A stretch of DNA of 43,190 bases from CAZFMJ01 sp964520045 (GTDB lineage Bacteria; Elusimicrobiota; Elusimicrobia; Elusimicrobiales; CAZFMJ01): contig CAZFMJ010000020.1 in assembly GCA_964520045.1 (NCBI GenBank), positions 1 to 43,190 on the forward strand, read 5' to 3'. The notes under the pieces were generated by a model. That model saw only the letters and a program-made list of their open reading frames with translations. It was not told where the DNA came from and did not search any database. The translations under genes were made by a program, and so were the position numbers. Positions 1 through 7,898 of the stretch are shown piece by piece (the stretch's first letter is position 1; each line of letters begins with the position of its first letter).

Positions 1-1
1 G

Positions 2-106
2 TGGGTGTATGATTATTACGCCCCCGGAGTGGGCAGGGTTTTGACGACCGTGGCAGGGCCGGGTTTTGAGAACAGAAATACGGAGTTATTGTCATACGAC
101 CGCTAA
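2..106 (+). CDS. 3' end of an unidentified protein gene (partial)
   Basis: An open frame enters from the left edge and runs 34 codons to a TAA stop at 104-106. The peptide contains YYAPGVGRVLTTVAG and ends TELLSYDR. Alternating hydrophobic and charged residues with a 'YAPGVG' turn recall the C-terminal strands of small secreted or lipoprotein beta-proteins, but this is only resemblance. The next gene starts 21 bases later on the same strand, so the two may be co-transcribed. The N-terminus and function lie outside the window. Confidence 0.55.
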   Translation, partial: WVYDYYAPGVGRVLTTVAGPGFENRNTELLSYDR

Positions 107-127
107 CAATGAAAAAGGAATTTTAAT

Positions 128-1360
128 ATGACCGTTAAAAATCTGGATTTTTCGTATTCAAAAATGTCCATGTACAGCGAGTGCCCGCTTAAATATAAAT
201 TCAGGTACATCGACAAGCTTCCTGAAAAGCCCAAATATTATTTCGCTTTCGGCCACAGCGTGCATTCGGCCCTGGAATTTCTTTACAATGTCAAATCCCC
301 CCCGTTTCCGCCGCTTGAGGAAATCCTTGAGTCGTTCGAGCGGGACTGGCGCGGTTCGTCATGGGAAGAAAAAGGCTACCCGGGCCGGCAGCAGGCCGAG
401 AGGGATTACGCTGAAGGGCGCAGGATGCTCGCCGCGTATCACAAAAAGCATTATGCCGGCATGGCCGTTCCGCTTATGGTGGAGTACAAGACGAACGTTA
501 AAATAGACGGTCTTTCCGTTATGAGCGTGGTCGACCGCATCGATTATCTCGGAGACGGCAGGATATCCATAGTGGATTATAAGACGGGCAAAGACGTTAA
601 GCGCGATCCCGGCCAGCTTCATATGTATCAGAAGATATGCGAATTGGACCCCGTGCTTAAGGAGATGATAGCCGCGCAATACGGTTATAAAGACGCAGAT
701 GTGCTGGTGGAAAATCTTATCTTTTATCATGTGCCCAGCCTGAAGGAAAATATCTTCGGCAGAAGTCCGCAGGACGAGCTTGAGGTGTTCTGGAACAAGG
801 CTCTTTCCGTGGCGGATAATATAAAATCCGGCAGGTTTGAGCCCGCTCCGGGGGAAAGGCAGTGCAAATTCTGCGATTATCACAGGTACTGTCCCGTATT
901 TTCAGGCGCCGGCGGCGCCGCGCCCTGCCGCGCGAAAAAATCCTCCGCGCCGGAAACTCAGCCGGATTTGAGCCCCGAGGAGCTGCTTTCGGAGCTTGCC
1001 GACAGATACGGCGGGCTTAAAAACAGCGCGCATGACGCGGAAATTCAGATGGAAGACATTAAGAAACAGATAACCGGCATTATGCAGGAAAAGGGCTACC
1101 GCAGGCATTTCGGCAGAAAGTTTTCAGTGGAAATAAAAACCGAGGAAAAATACGCTTTCAGGGACAGAAACGCCGTCATCTCCGCTTTGAAGGAATTGGG
1201 CCTTTACGAAAAAACTTTGGCTCCCACTCAGGCCGGAATACAGAAGCTTCTTTCCGATCCCGATATACCGCAGGAGCATAAACAGAGGCTTAAAGAACTT
1301 GCGGACAGGTCGGAGCATACCGCGCTTTTATGCAAAAAAATAGAGGAGGAAGGGATATGA
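128..1360 (+). CDS. PD-(D/E)XK (RecB/Cas4-like) Fe-S nuclease family protein
   Basis: This 410-residue protein looks like a PDDEXK_1 (RecB C-terminal/Cas4-type) nuclease, a family that processes DNA ends. Visible are an N-terminal Cys in SECPLKYKF (about residue 19), an early His in GHSVHSALEF, an Asp in VVDRIDYLG and the catalytic-type VDYKTGK (about 150), then the cluster CKFCDYHRYC (about 247-256). One early and three late Cys match the four-Cys [4Fe-4S] pattern of AddB/Cas4 nucleases. The last 110 or so residues are charged and helical, without obvious family. AAGGAA lies about ten bases before the ATG. The TGA overlaps the next start as ATGA, so translation is probably coupled. No cas genes or AddA/RecB helicase are nearby. 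The family call is firm; the cellular role is open. Confidence 0.85.
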   Translation: MTVKNLDFSYSKMSMYSECPLKYKFRYIDKLPEKPKYYFAFGHSVHSALEFLYNVKSPPFPPLEEILESFERDWRGSSWEEKGYPGRQQAERDYAEGRRMLAAYHKKHYAGMAVPLMVEYKTNVKIDGLSVMSVVDRIDYLGDGRISIVDYKTGKDVKRDPGQLHMYQKICELDPVLKEMIAAQYGYKDADVLVENLIFYHVPSLKENIFGRSPQDELEVFWNKALSVADNIKSGRFEPAPGERQCKFCDYHRYCPVFSGAGGAAPCRAKKSSAPETQPDLSPEELLSELADRYGGLKNSAHDAEIQMEDIKKQITGIMQEKGYRRHFGRKFSVEIKTEEKYAFRDRNAVISALKELGLYEKTLAPTQAGIQKLLSDPDIPQEHKQRLKELADRSEHTALLCKKIEEEGI

Positions 1361-2856
1361 AATCTTTTTCCGAATGCATTATAGTGCTGGATCAGGGAAG
1401 TTCCATGTCGCGCGCTTTTGCTTTTGATATGCGCGGCAGGATGCGCGCGAAAGCCCAGAAATCGGCGCTTACCTCATATCCGCAGATGGGCTGGGCCGAG
1501 CATGACGCTCTGGAGCTTCTTTACGGCCAGCTGGGAGCCTTGGACGAACTTCTGAGAAAACTTCCGCCTTCTTTGGTTCCCGTCGCAATGGGAATAGCTT
1601 CGCAGAGGTCCACCATAGTGCTTTGGGATAAGGAAACGGGACAGCCTTTGTGTCCGGCGCTGAGCTGGCAGGACGGACGGGCGGTCAAAGAGCTGGACGA
1701 AGCCGACCTTAATCCGATCGACGCGCATTACAAGACCGGCCTTTACAAGACGCCTTATTATTCGGCCTCCAAAATAGTCTGGTGCATAAAAAATTATCCT
1801 CAGGTAAAAGCCGGTCTTGATAGCGGAAAGCTTATGGCCGGGCCGGTGGCCTCGTTCATTCTCTGGCACCTTACCCGCAGGGAGGTGTTCGCGGTCGACC
1901 CGACGCTCGCGCAGAGAACTCTGCTTTTCAATATTAAGACCATGCAGTGGGACGACGACCTGCTCAAGGCTTTCGGCATTCCCAAAAACATACTTCCGCG
2001 GGTAACGCCCACTTTCGGCGATTTGGGCGTGTTCGAGCAGGGCGGAAAGAAGATCCCGATAAAGGCCGTTATAGGCGATCAGCAGGCCGCCGTAGCCGGG
2101 GTGGGCGCTTCGGGCAAAGAGATGGCCGCCGTCAATTACGGGACAGGGGCTTTCCTGCTTTTAAATACGGGAAGCGACCTGCATCATGTTACCGGACTTT
2201 TATCTTCCGTGGGCTGGCAGAACGCGCAGGGCAAATGCCAGTATCTTCTGGAGGGCACTATCCACGCCGCCTCCACTACGCTTGAATGGCTGAAATCCGC
2301 TTTCGGCATATTGAAAAATATCAAAGAGGCCGACGGTATGTGCAGAACTTCGCGCCAGCGGCTTATGGTTCTCCCCGCTTTGGGAGGCATAGGCGCGCCC
2401 CATTGGGATTATCAGACTTTTACCTCCATGGCCGGGTTCAACAGCCAGACGAAAAAGGAAGATATCGTCAGGGGCTGCGTGGAAGGCATCGCGTATCTTG
2501 TTTCGGATATAGCCGTTCTTTTGCGGGGACACGGTTTGGAGATAACGCAGGCGCGGGTTTCGGGCGGGCTTTCGAATCTGGATTATCTCCTTCAGTTCCA
2601 GTCGGACCTTCTGCAGGCGCCGGTAATGCGCATGGCGCAGACTGAGACCACCGCTCTGGGCGCCGCTTATTTGACCGCGAAAAATTCCGGTTATGATCCC
2701 GCGGATTGGCACGGCGAAGGCACGGAGTCTCAATTCCAGCCGGGCATAAAAAAGGAAGAGGCGGAAAAGCTTATCCAAGGCTGGAAGCTGTTTATGGAAG
2801 GATGCCGCGCCATGAGCAGGGATCTGCGTTCCCTCGACGTGCTTCCGCACGTATAA
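1357..2856 (+). CDS. FGGY-family carbohydrate kinase, glycerol kinase-like
   Basis: A 499-residue cytosolic kinase that should phosphorylate a polyol or sugar with ATP. It aligns along its length with glycerol kinase: LDQGSSMSRA at the N-terminus (family LDQGTTSSRA), SWQDGRA, TPYYSASKIVW, IGDQQAAVAG with the catalytic-type Asp, NYGTGAFLLLNTG, GAPHWD and TALGAAYLTA. The Arg-Glu pair of glycerol kinase (QRETT) reads QRSTI here, so a residue contacting glycerol is changed and the substrate may differ. I start at the ATG at 1357 because a GAGGAGGAAGGG ribosome site lies just before it and it overlaps the preceding stop as ATGA; the upstream in-frame ATG at 1330 lies inside the previous gene. The neighbouring nuclease gives no metabolic clue. 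Confidence 0.85.
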   Translation: MKSFSECIIVLDQGSSMSRAFAFDMRGRMRAKAQKSALTSYPQMGWAEHDALELLYGQLGALDELLRKLPPSLVPVAMGIASQRSTIVLWDKETGQPLCPALSWQDGRAVKELDEADLNPIDAHYKTGLYKTPYYSASKIVWCIKNYPQVKAGLDSGKLMAGPVASFILWHLTRREVFAVDPTLAQRTLLFNIKTMQWDDDLLKAFGIPKNILPRVTPTFGDLGVFEQGGKKIPIKAVIGDQQAAVAGVGASGKEMAAVNYGTGAFLLLNTGSDLHHVTGLLSSVGWQNAQGKCQYLLEGTIHAASTTLEWLKSAFGILKNIKEADGMCRTSRQRLMVLPALGGIGAPHWDYQTFTSMAGFNSQTKKEDIVRGCVEGIAYLVSDIAVLLRGHGLEITQARVSGGLSNLDYLLQFQSDLLQAPVMRMAQTETTALGAAYLTAKNSGYDPADWHGEGTESQFQPGIKKEEAEKLIQGWKLFMEGCRAMSRDLRSLDVLPHV

Positions 2857-2925
2857 GAATTAAGAGGCTGCCGGTCACCAGCCGCCAAGGTCACCAGACC
2901 ATACGGGGGAAATCGACAAGTCCCC

Positions 2926-2953
2926 AGACTGACTGGAAACTGGTGACTGGTAA
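2926..2953 (+). repeat. Degenerate heptamer array (CTGGTRA type)
   Basis: Four consecutive 7-bp units, AGACTGA, CTGGAAA, CTGGTGA and CTGGTAA, lie in the 103-bp gap between two convergent genes. Reverse-complement copies of the core (TCACCAG) occur at about 2875-2897, so the region could pair with itself. It may act as a 3'-end structure. Similar heptamer arrays with other consensus sequences lie elsewhere in this window. Confidence 0.6.
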
Positions 2954-2959
2954 CTTCTT

Positions 2960-3886
2960 TTATCCTCTTCTTTGCAGATACCGCTCCGCTTCCAGAGCCG
3001 CGATACAGCCGGTGCCGGCGGCGGTCACCGCCTGTTTATAGTCGGTGTCGGCCGCGTCTCCCGCCGCGAATATTCCTTCAACAGAGGTGCGGGTTTTGCC
3101 GTCGGTTATTATATATCCGTTTTCATCCAGCTTCAGTTTGCCGCGCAGTATGCCGGTTTCGGGAAGGTGGCCTATTGCTATGAAAATTCCGGAGCAGGTT
3201 GTTTCCAGCGTCTGCGAAGTTTTAACGTTGCGCAGTTTTATCCCTGAAACCGAATTTTGGCCGAGTATCTCTTCCGGCACGCTGTCCCAGATAAATGATA
3301 TTTTGGGATTTTTCTTCGCTTTTTCCTGAAGCATCGCGCACGCCCTTAAAGAGTCTCTTCTGTGTATCAGCGTCACTTTTGAGGCGAAATTAGAAAGGAA
3401 AAGCGCGTCTTCAAGAGCCGTGTCCCCTCCGCCTATCACGCATACTTCTTTGCCTTTGAAAAAAAATCCGTCGCATACAGCGCAGGTTGAAATCCCTTTT
3501 CCCTTAAAGCGTTTTTCCGATTCAAGCTCAAGCCATTTTGCTTTGGCCCCCGTGGCTATTATCACGGCTTTTGCGGAATATGTTTTTGCGTCAGAGGACA
3601 CGACAGTGAACGGATGCCGTATGCCGAGCTCCACCGCTTCATCGGAGCTTATCTCGGCTCCCAGCCGTCTGCACTGGCTGTGGAGCCGTTCCATAAGCTC
3701 GGCTCCGCTTACGGGTTTGTCCAGTCCCGGAAAGTTTTCTATATGGCTTGTGAGAATAAGCTGTCCGCCGGGAGCCGCGCCGCCGAATATCAGCGTTTTC
3801 AGCCCGCCCCTTGCGCAGTAAACGGCCGCCGTGCAGCCCGCCGGACCGGCGCCCAGTATTATTATGTCGTAGTTTAGATCAGCCAT
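2960..3886 (-). CDS. trxB: Thioredoxin reductase (NADPH)
   Basis: A 308-residue flavoprotein of the usual TrxB length, transferring electrons from NADPH through FAD to thioredoxin in the cytosol. It has the FAD-binding ILGAGPAGCTAAVYCARGG at the N-terminus, the redox-active CAVC disulfide followed by DGFFFKGKEV (about residues 136-150), the NADPH-binding VIGGGDTALEDALFL, basic HRR, and C-terminal FAAGDAADTDYKQAVTAAGTG. Its start overlaps the end of queD by 8 bases, placing it last in the cutA-maf-queD-trxB run. The periplasmic thioredoxin-like lipoprotein at 37.9 kb is a possible distant client of the thiol network, by inference. No oddities. Confidence 0.96.
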   Translation of the reverse strand: MADLNYDIIILGAGPAGCTAAVYCARGGLKTLIFGGAAPGGQLILTSHIENFPGLDKPVSGAELMERLHSQCRRLGAEISSDEAVELGIRHPFTVVSSDAKTYSAKAVIIATGAKAKWLELESEKRFKGKGISTCAVCDGFFFKGKEVCVIGGGDTALEDALFLSNFASKVTLIHRRDSLRACAMLQEKAKKNPKISFIWDSVPEEILGQNSVSGIKLRNVKTSQTLETTCSGIFIAIGHLPETGILRGKLKLDENGYIITDGKTRTSVEGIFAAGDAADTDYKQAVTAAGTGCIAALEAERYLQRRG

Positions 3887-4292
3887 CGGTTTTTTCTCCG
3901 TATGAGGCGCTTGAGCGGGGAGTCTCCCAGACGATAACTTCTTCCGCTTTTACCCCCGCTTTTTTTATGCCGTTATAGATCGCGCGGGCGATATTTTCCG
4001 CGGTAGGCTCGCCGTCCATAAGAAAGCAGGGCTGTCCGCATTTTTTAAGGACCCGCGCCAGCTTGTCGCTTTTATTCAGCAGCATCCTGTGGTCGAGATT
4101 TTTGTCTATCCATCCGCGTATTTTAGCTTCAAGTTCTGAAAAATCCAGCACCATTCCCCCCGCGTCCAGTTCCCCTGACCGGATAGACACCTCCACGGCG
4201 CAGTTATGGCCGTGAAGATTTCGGCATTTGCCTTTGTGTTTTGACAGTCTGTGGCCGCAGCAGAAATCAATGGTTTTTGTTATTTGGAACAT
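3879..4292 (-). CDS. queD: 6-carboxytetrahydropterin synthase (QueD/PTPS family)
   Basis: A 137-residue protein of the 6-pyruvoyl-tetrahydropterin synthase fold. QueD converts dihydroneopterin triphosphate to 6-carboxytetrahydropterin on the way to preQ0 and queuosine. Zinc ligands are His in CGHRL and both His of LHGHN; the catalytic Cys is in KGKCRNLHGH. DHR (about 67) and ETPRSSASY near the C-terminus complete the active site. It overlaps maf by 13 bases and trxB by 8, so it is operon-internal. No queC, queE, queF or folE is in the window. The protein cannot be separated by eye from a PTPS with another product, but QueD is the usual bacterial role. Confidence 0.92.
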   Translation of the reverse strand: MFQITKTIDFCCGHRLSKHKGKCRNLHGHNCAVEVSIRSGELDAGGMVLDFSELEAKIRGWIDKNLDHRMLLNKSDKLARVLKKCGQPCFLMDGEPTAENIARAIYNGIKKAGVKAEEVIVWETPRSSASYGEKTDG

Positions 4293-4855
4293 AACTGTTT
4301 ACACCCTACTTTTTTTAACAGACGCATTGCAAGATTCATGGGGAGCCCCACCACGTTATCGTAGCGCCCTTTTATTTTTTCTATAAAACCGTCCCTCTCA
4401 TTCTGAACCGCATAAGCTCCGGCCTTGTCCATATGCCTGCCGGCAAGCCTGTTAAGCTCTTTTATGCTTAATTTGCGGGCTTTGCATCTGCTTACTTCAT
4501 ATCCGGATGCCCGCCGGTTTTTGTCCAGCCATACGGCCGCTACTCCCGTGTAGACGCTTTGCCAGCCGCCGTTCTGCATTTTAAGCATGCGCATGGCGCT
4601 TTTGCGGTTTTTTGGTTTGCCTATGATCCTTCCCTTGCGCACCACGATGGTGTCCGCGCCTATTACGGGGCTGCGCGGATATTTTCCGGCTATGTTCATC
4701 GCCTTGCGCATCGCCAGGGATTTCACGATCGCGGACGGCTGTTTAAGGCTGGTTTTTTCTGAGACGGAACCCGCCCTGACGATGAACGGAATCCCCGCTT
4801 TTAAAAAAAGAAGCCTCCGCCGTGGAGATGCGGAAGCGAGAATTATTTTCATCAT
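4280..4855 (-). CDS. maf: Maf-family nucleoside triphosphate pyrophosphatase
   Basis: A 191-residue Maf/HAM1-like house-cleaning enzyme that hydrolyses non-canonical or methylated NTPs (dTTP/UTP type in most bacteria). The signature LASASPRRRLLF is at the N-terminus, followed by VIGADTIVVRKGRIIGKP (about residues 64-81), DKAGAYAVQ and RYDNVVGLPMNL near the end. The first two codons are both ATG and I keep the upstream one. There is no clear ribosome site and cutA ends 5 bases before, so coupling to cutA translation is likely. No key residue seems missing. Substrate preference cannot be told from sequence. Confidence 0.94.
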   Translation of the reverse strand: MMKIILASASPRRRLLFLKAGIPFIVRAGSVSEKTSLKQPSAIVKSLAMRKAMNIAGKYPRSPVIGADTIVVRKGRIIGKPKNRKSAMRMLKMQNGGWQSVYTGVAAVWLDKNRRASGYEVSRCKARKLSIKELNRLAGRHMDKAGAYAVQNERDGFIEKIKGRYDNVVGLPMNLAMRLLKKVGCKQLCSK

Positions 4856-4860
4856 TTTGA

Positions 4861-5214
4861 TTATGCGGGATCGTGCATGCCTTTTACCCTGCGTATGAAC
4901 GTGCAGTTCGCTCCCAGCCAGTTGAGATAATCTTCGTTTCCGCCGGTTATTTTAACGGCTATTACTTCCGGAACGGCATAGGGATGGTTCTTTTTGACAA
5001 AGCGCGTAATATCCGCGGTAAGGTCCGCGCGGGTTTTGACTATAAGCAGAAGTTCATTGGCCGTTTCAATTTTCTCTTTCCACCAGTAAACAGATTCCAC
5101 TCCGCTGACAATGTTTACGCACGCGGCCAGCTTGGCATTCAGCAGGCCTTTGGCTATGGTTTCCGCCACTGTTTTATTGGGAACGGTTATAAAGACGATC
5201 TGATATGTCATCAT
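4861..5214 (-). CDS. cutA: CutA1-family divalent-ion tolerance protein
   Basis: A 117-residue small trimeric CutA1 protein linked to copper and other metal tolerance, whose molecular role is poorly defined. Family features are TVPNKTVAETIAKGLLNAKLAACVNI, the VYWWKEKIE strand, LLLIVKTRADL and the HPYAVPEVIAVKI block near the C-terminus. It is first in the cutA-maf-queD-trxB run. The start codon lies only six bases from a -10 element of a strong promoter (5221-5250), leaving essentially no 5' leader, and no Shine-Dalgarno sequence is possible. It is preceded by a heptamer-repeat region. Confidence 0.95.
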   Translation of the reverse strand: MMTYQIVFITVPNKTVAETIAKGLLNAKLAACVNIVSGVESVYWWKEKIETANELLLIVKTRADLTADITRFVKKNHPYAVPEVIAVKITGGNEDYLNWLGANCTFIRRVKGMHDPA

Positions 5215-5220
5215 AGGGGT

Positions 5221-5250
5221 ATCCTATAAATATGCAAACAACAGTGTCAA
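5221..5250 (-). promoter_or_regulatory. Sigma-70 promoter of the cutA operon, probably leaderless
   Basis: Read on the minus strand, TTGACA (5250-5245) is followed after 18 bases by TAGGAT (5226-5221), and then after six bases by the cutA ATG at 5214. Transcription would start at or within a base or two of the A of the start codon. Both hexamers are close to consensus. Confidence 0.75.
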
Positions 5251-5274
5251 TGTATGCCGCGGGCTGGGAACGGC

Positions 5275-5330
5275 AGGCTGAAGGCTGAAGACTATTAGTT
5301 TCTTATCTGTACCTTCAGGCTAATAGCCTA
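5275..5330 (+). repeat. Degenerate heptamer repeat with inverted half
   Basis: AGGCTGA occurs twice in tandem at 5275-5288, and AGGCTAA at 5317-5323 is in the same 7-base phase. CTATTAG (5292-5298) and CTAATAG (5320-5326) are inverted copies, so the stretch can fold. It lies between the 3' end of the coiled-coil gene and the cutA promoter and may serve as a transcript-end structure. Confidence 0.45.
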
Positions 5331-5332
5331 AA

Positions 5333-6544
5333 TTATGGTTTTTCGGGGTAGGGAGGCGGCGGAGGGTTTTCCTGTTCGCGCGTTATCTCTTCCGATATGG
5401 CCGAGATGCCGCCGCTTAACATCGAGCTTTCGCTGTTTATGGCGGTTACATCATCTATGAGCTCCGACAGGCTTGTTTCAGTTTCGGTTTCCGCTGTTTG
5501 GGATGCATGGGGCGTTTCTTTAAGACTGCCGCGCAGTTTATTAAGTATTTTCTCAAAAGCGGTTTTCATTTTTCCTTCTATTTCTCCGAAGGCTTCAAGA
5601 TGGTCCTGAAGCATCGCCATTTTTGAAGCCAGTATCCGCGCCATGCCTTCCTGTTCCTGCGTCTTAAGATTGATTAAAAGAATGGCTTTTTTATACCGCT
5701 CCGACAGCCGGCTGTTCTCTTCTTTGGCGAGCGACAGTTCCTTTTCTTTCCATTCCAGGCTGTTTTTTGACGCGCCCTTTTCTTCGTGCGCCGTCTGAAG
5801 CAGGCGTTCGGACGCCTCTTTTTCTTTCTGCATTATATCATGCATCTGGGATATGGCCTCCGACGACTTCGCCAGATTATTTTTCAGCTCTTTTATTTCG
5901 GCGGATTTTTGCTCCAGAATGGTTTTTAATTTTTCCGTTTCCGCGCCCGCTTTGCGGGTTTCAGAGTTCAGTTTTCCGGAAAATTCCTTTTCCATGCCGA
6001 TCCGGCTTTCGCACTCTTCCTGCGCCTGCCTGCGCAGGCGCATAATCTCCATATCCCGGGCGCCCAGCTGTTCCGAGAGATGTTTGATCTTGCCCTCAAG
6101 CCTGTTTTTAAGCGTTTTATAAAGGGTTTCCCATAACGGATGCTCGGGTATGTTTTCGGAAGTGCGCTTGCCTGATTTTTCAAGCGTTTCCATGAGCCGG
6201 GCTTCTTTTTCCTGAAGCTGTTTTGTGAGAGACTGGATCTCTTCCGCGTGTTTTATTTTCAGGGTTTTAAGTTCTTCGTCGAGGCCGTAGTTGTTCTCTA
6301 TGGCTCTTTCCAGCAGTATGCGCTGGCTGCCGTATTCTTCGTTTGCCGATTGCGCCCAGTCTGAAACGGACCGGATCTTAAGACTCGGCTCTTCTTCGGC
6401 CTCTTTCCATTGGCCCAGAGCGTATTCGGGGCAGATAAGAGTGTTTTTTTTAAATCCCGGAAGGGAGGGCAGTCTCATGGGATGAAACGGCCCTTGCACG
6501 GTGTTATTGAGGTAAACCCAGTATTTCGGGGTCTTGCTTTCCAT
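5333..6544 (-). CDS. GYF-like domain plus long coiled-coil protein
   Basis: A 403-residue protein of no named family. The first 55 or so residues (YWVYLNNTVQGPFHPM ... LICPEYALGQWKEA) resemble the bacterial GYF_2-type domain: a Tyr/Trp start, 'GPF' and a late 'W'. Residues about 65-330 are almost all heptad-like, rich in Glu, Lys and Leu, and should form an extended coiled coil. The C-terminus is acidic and ends in a proline run, ENPPPPPYPEKP. There is no signal peptide or membrane segment, so it is likely a cytosolic scaffold. TAAAAT lies six bases before the ATG, and there is no ribosome site. It is transcribed toward cutA but separated by the cutA promoter. Confidence 0.7.
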   Translation of the reverse strand: MESKTPKYWVYLNNTVQGPFHPMRLPSLPGFKKNTLICPEYALGQWKEAEEEPSLKIRSVSDWAQSANEEYGSQRILLERAIENNYGLDEELKTLKIKHAEEIQSLTKQLQEKEARLMETLEKSGKRTSENIPEHPLWETLYKTLKNRLEGKIKHLSEQLGARDMEIMRLRRQAQEECESRIGMEKEFSGKLNSETRKAGAETEKLKTILEQKSAEIKELKNNLAKSSEAISQMHDIMQKEKEASERLLQTAHEEKGASKNSLEWKEKELSLAKEENSRLSERYKKAILLINLKTQEQEGMARILASKMAMLQDHLEAFGEIEGKMKTAFEKILNKLRGSLKETPHASQTAETETETSLSELIDDVTAINSESSMLSGGISAISEEITREQENPPPPPYPEKP

Positions 6545-6567
6545 GCTGAAATTTTAGCAGGGAAATG

Positions 6568-7650
6568 TTACGAATTAATTGCCGTTTTTTTTACGAGTCT
6601 TTTGACGTTTCCGGCGTTGACCGGCTTTATGATCCCCTTTTCGGTTATTATCGCGGTTATCAATTCTTTGGGGGTTACGTCGAAGGCCGGGTGTCTGGCG
6701 CCGGCGCCCTTGGGGGCGATCCTTATCTTTTTTATCATGGTCACTTCCAGCCCGCTTCTTTCCTCTATAGGTATTTTGTCTCCGCTTCGTATAGTCATGT
6801 CTATCGTGGGGACCGGAGCCGCCACGTAAAAGGGAATTTTGTGGTATTTTGCGATTATCGCCAGGCCGGTGGTGCCTATTTTATTGGCCGTGTCGCCGTC
6901 GGCCGAGATGCGGTCGGCTCCCACGATTACCGCGTCTATCGTTGAAGTTTTCATTATATGGGCGGCCATATTGTCCGTTATGAGGGTGCAGGGAATTTTT
7001 CCGCGCATAAGCTCCCACATGGTAAGCCTGCTGCCCTGCAGATACGGCCTTGTTTCGCAGGCGTAAACGCGGCGTATTTTTCCGCGCTCAAAGCCCCTGC
7101 GTATCACTCCCAGCGCCGTTCCTATGCCGGCGGTGGCAAGCGCCCCGGCGTTGCAGTATGTGATGACGGTAGAGCCTTTTTTTAAAAGACCGGCGCCGAA
7201 GTCCGAAAGCATGGAGTTGGCCCGTATGTCTTCTTCGGATACCGCGTCGGCTTCGTTTTTTATTATTTTGAATAGTTTTTTGTAATCCGCGCCGGTAAGA
7301 CCGCCGGCGCTTTGAGCTTTGATGAAAGAGAGCGCGCGGCCGTGGAGCCGGTCTACGGCGTAGGCCAGAGCCACGGCCGTAGGCCTTGATTTTTTAAGCA
7401 GAAGCGAAGCGCGCGTAAGATCATTTTCCAGCAGGCGCCATGATTTCGCGCGGCGGGAGGAACGCAGGGCGAGAACGTATCCGTACGCCGCCGCGCAGCC
7501 TATGAGAGGGGCTCCGCGCAAAGCCATGTCTTTTATGGCTTTTGCCGTTTCGCCGGCGGTACGGGCGCCGAGATAATGTATTCTGTCCGGCAGAAGCCGC
7601 TGGTCGAGTATTTTTAAAATTCCGTCCGAGTATTTTATTCTTGGTATCAT
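6568..7650 (-). CDS. mtnA: S-methyl-5-thioribose-1-phosphate isomerase
   Basis: A 360-residue enzyme of the eIF2B-alpha-like family that isomerises 5-methylthioribose-1-phosphate to the ribulose form in methionine salvage. Signatures are MALRGAPLIGCAAAYG, TYCNAGALATAGIGTALGV with the catalytic-type Cys, ACETRPYLQGSRLT, VIVGADRISADGDTANKIGT with the catalytic-type Asp, and FYVAAPVPTIDM. These fit MtnA better than the related ribose-1,5-bisphosphate isomerase. The start has no clear ribosome site. A MITE-like element sits 18 bases upstream of the start codon, so promoter sequences must lie in or beyond that insertion. Other mtn genes are not in the window. Confidence 0.93.
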   Translation of the reverse strand: MIPRIKYSDGILKILDQRLLPDRIHYLGARTAGETAKAIKDMALRGAPLIGCAAAYGYVLALRSSRRAKSWRLLENDLTRASLLLKKSRPTAVALAYAVDRLHGRALSFIKAQSAGGLTGADYKKLFKIIKNEADAVSEEDIRANSMLSDFGAGLLKKGSTVITYCNAGALATAGIGTALGVIRRGFERGKIRRVYACETRPYLQGSRLTMWELMRGKIPCTLITDNMAAHIMKTSTIDAVIVGADRISADGDTANKIGTTGLAIIAKYHKIPFYVAAPVPTIDMTIRSGDKIPIEERSGLEVTMIKKIRIAPKGAGARHPAFDVTPKELITAIITEKGIIKPVNAGNVKRLVKKTAINS

Positions 7651-7668
7651 CAGGTTTCGTTATTTTTT

Positions 7669-7820
7669 GTAACTACTCAGTAGCAATACTGGAACGCAGA
7701 TGACGCAGATATATATGATGAACGCGGATAATTAAAAGTTTTTTCAAACTGAAAAATCATGTTGAATCATAAAAAATCAGCGTTATCAGCGTTCCAATGT
7801 TTTAATAGCTGGGTAGTTAC
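7669..7820. mobile_element. MITE-like element with terminal inverted repeats and 8-bp target duplication
   Basis: The 152-bp element starts GTAACTACTCAG and ends CTGGGTAGTTAC; the outer 8 bp are perfect inverted repeats. A second, inner inverted repeat pairs TGGAACGCAGATGACGCAGAT-like sequence (from 7690) with its complement near 7777-7797, with three mismatches in 21. The element is flanked directly on both sides by TATTTTTT (7661-7668 and 7821-7828), an apparent target-site duplication. It contains no ORF and would need a transposase in trans. It separates mtnA from the yggS-DUF167 pair. Confidence 0.75.
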
Positions 7821-7851
7821 TATTTTTTATAAAGTTTTAAACCGGCAAAAA

Positions 7852-7888
7852 AACAACGGAGGCGTTTAACGCCTCCGTTGTTTTTTTA
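7852..7888 (-). terminator. Rho-independent terminator, probably bidirectional
   Basis: A 15-bp perfect stem AACAACGGAGGCGTT/AACGCCTCCGTTGTT with a one-base apparent loop (in practice three to five bases) is flanked by T-runs on both strands. It lies 11 bases downstream of the DUF167 gene stop and would end the yggS-DUF167 transcript. Confidence 0.9.
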
Positions 7889-7898
7889 TTCACAAGAT

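Noticed and set aside
359..883. Minus-strand 174-residue frame opposite the nuclease gene
   Set aside because: It is a shadow of a well-supported coding frame, with no ribosome site and no recognisable domain.
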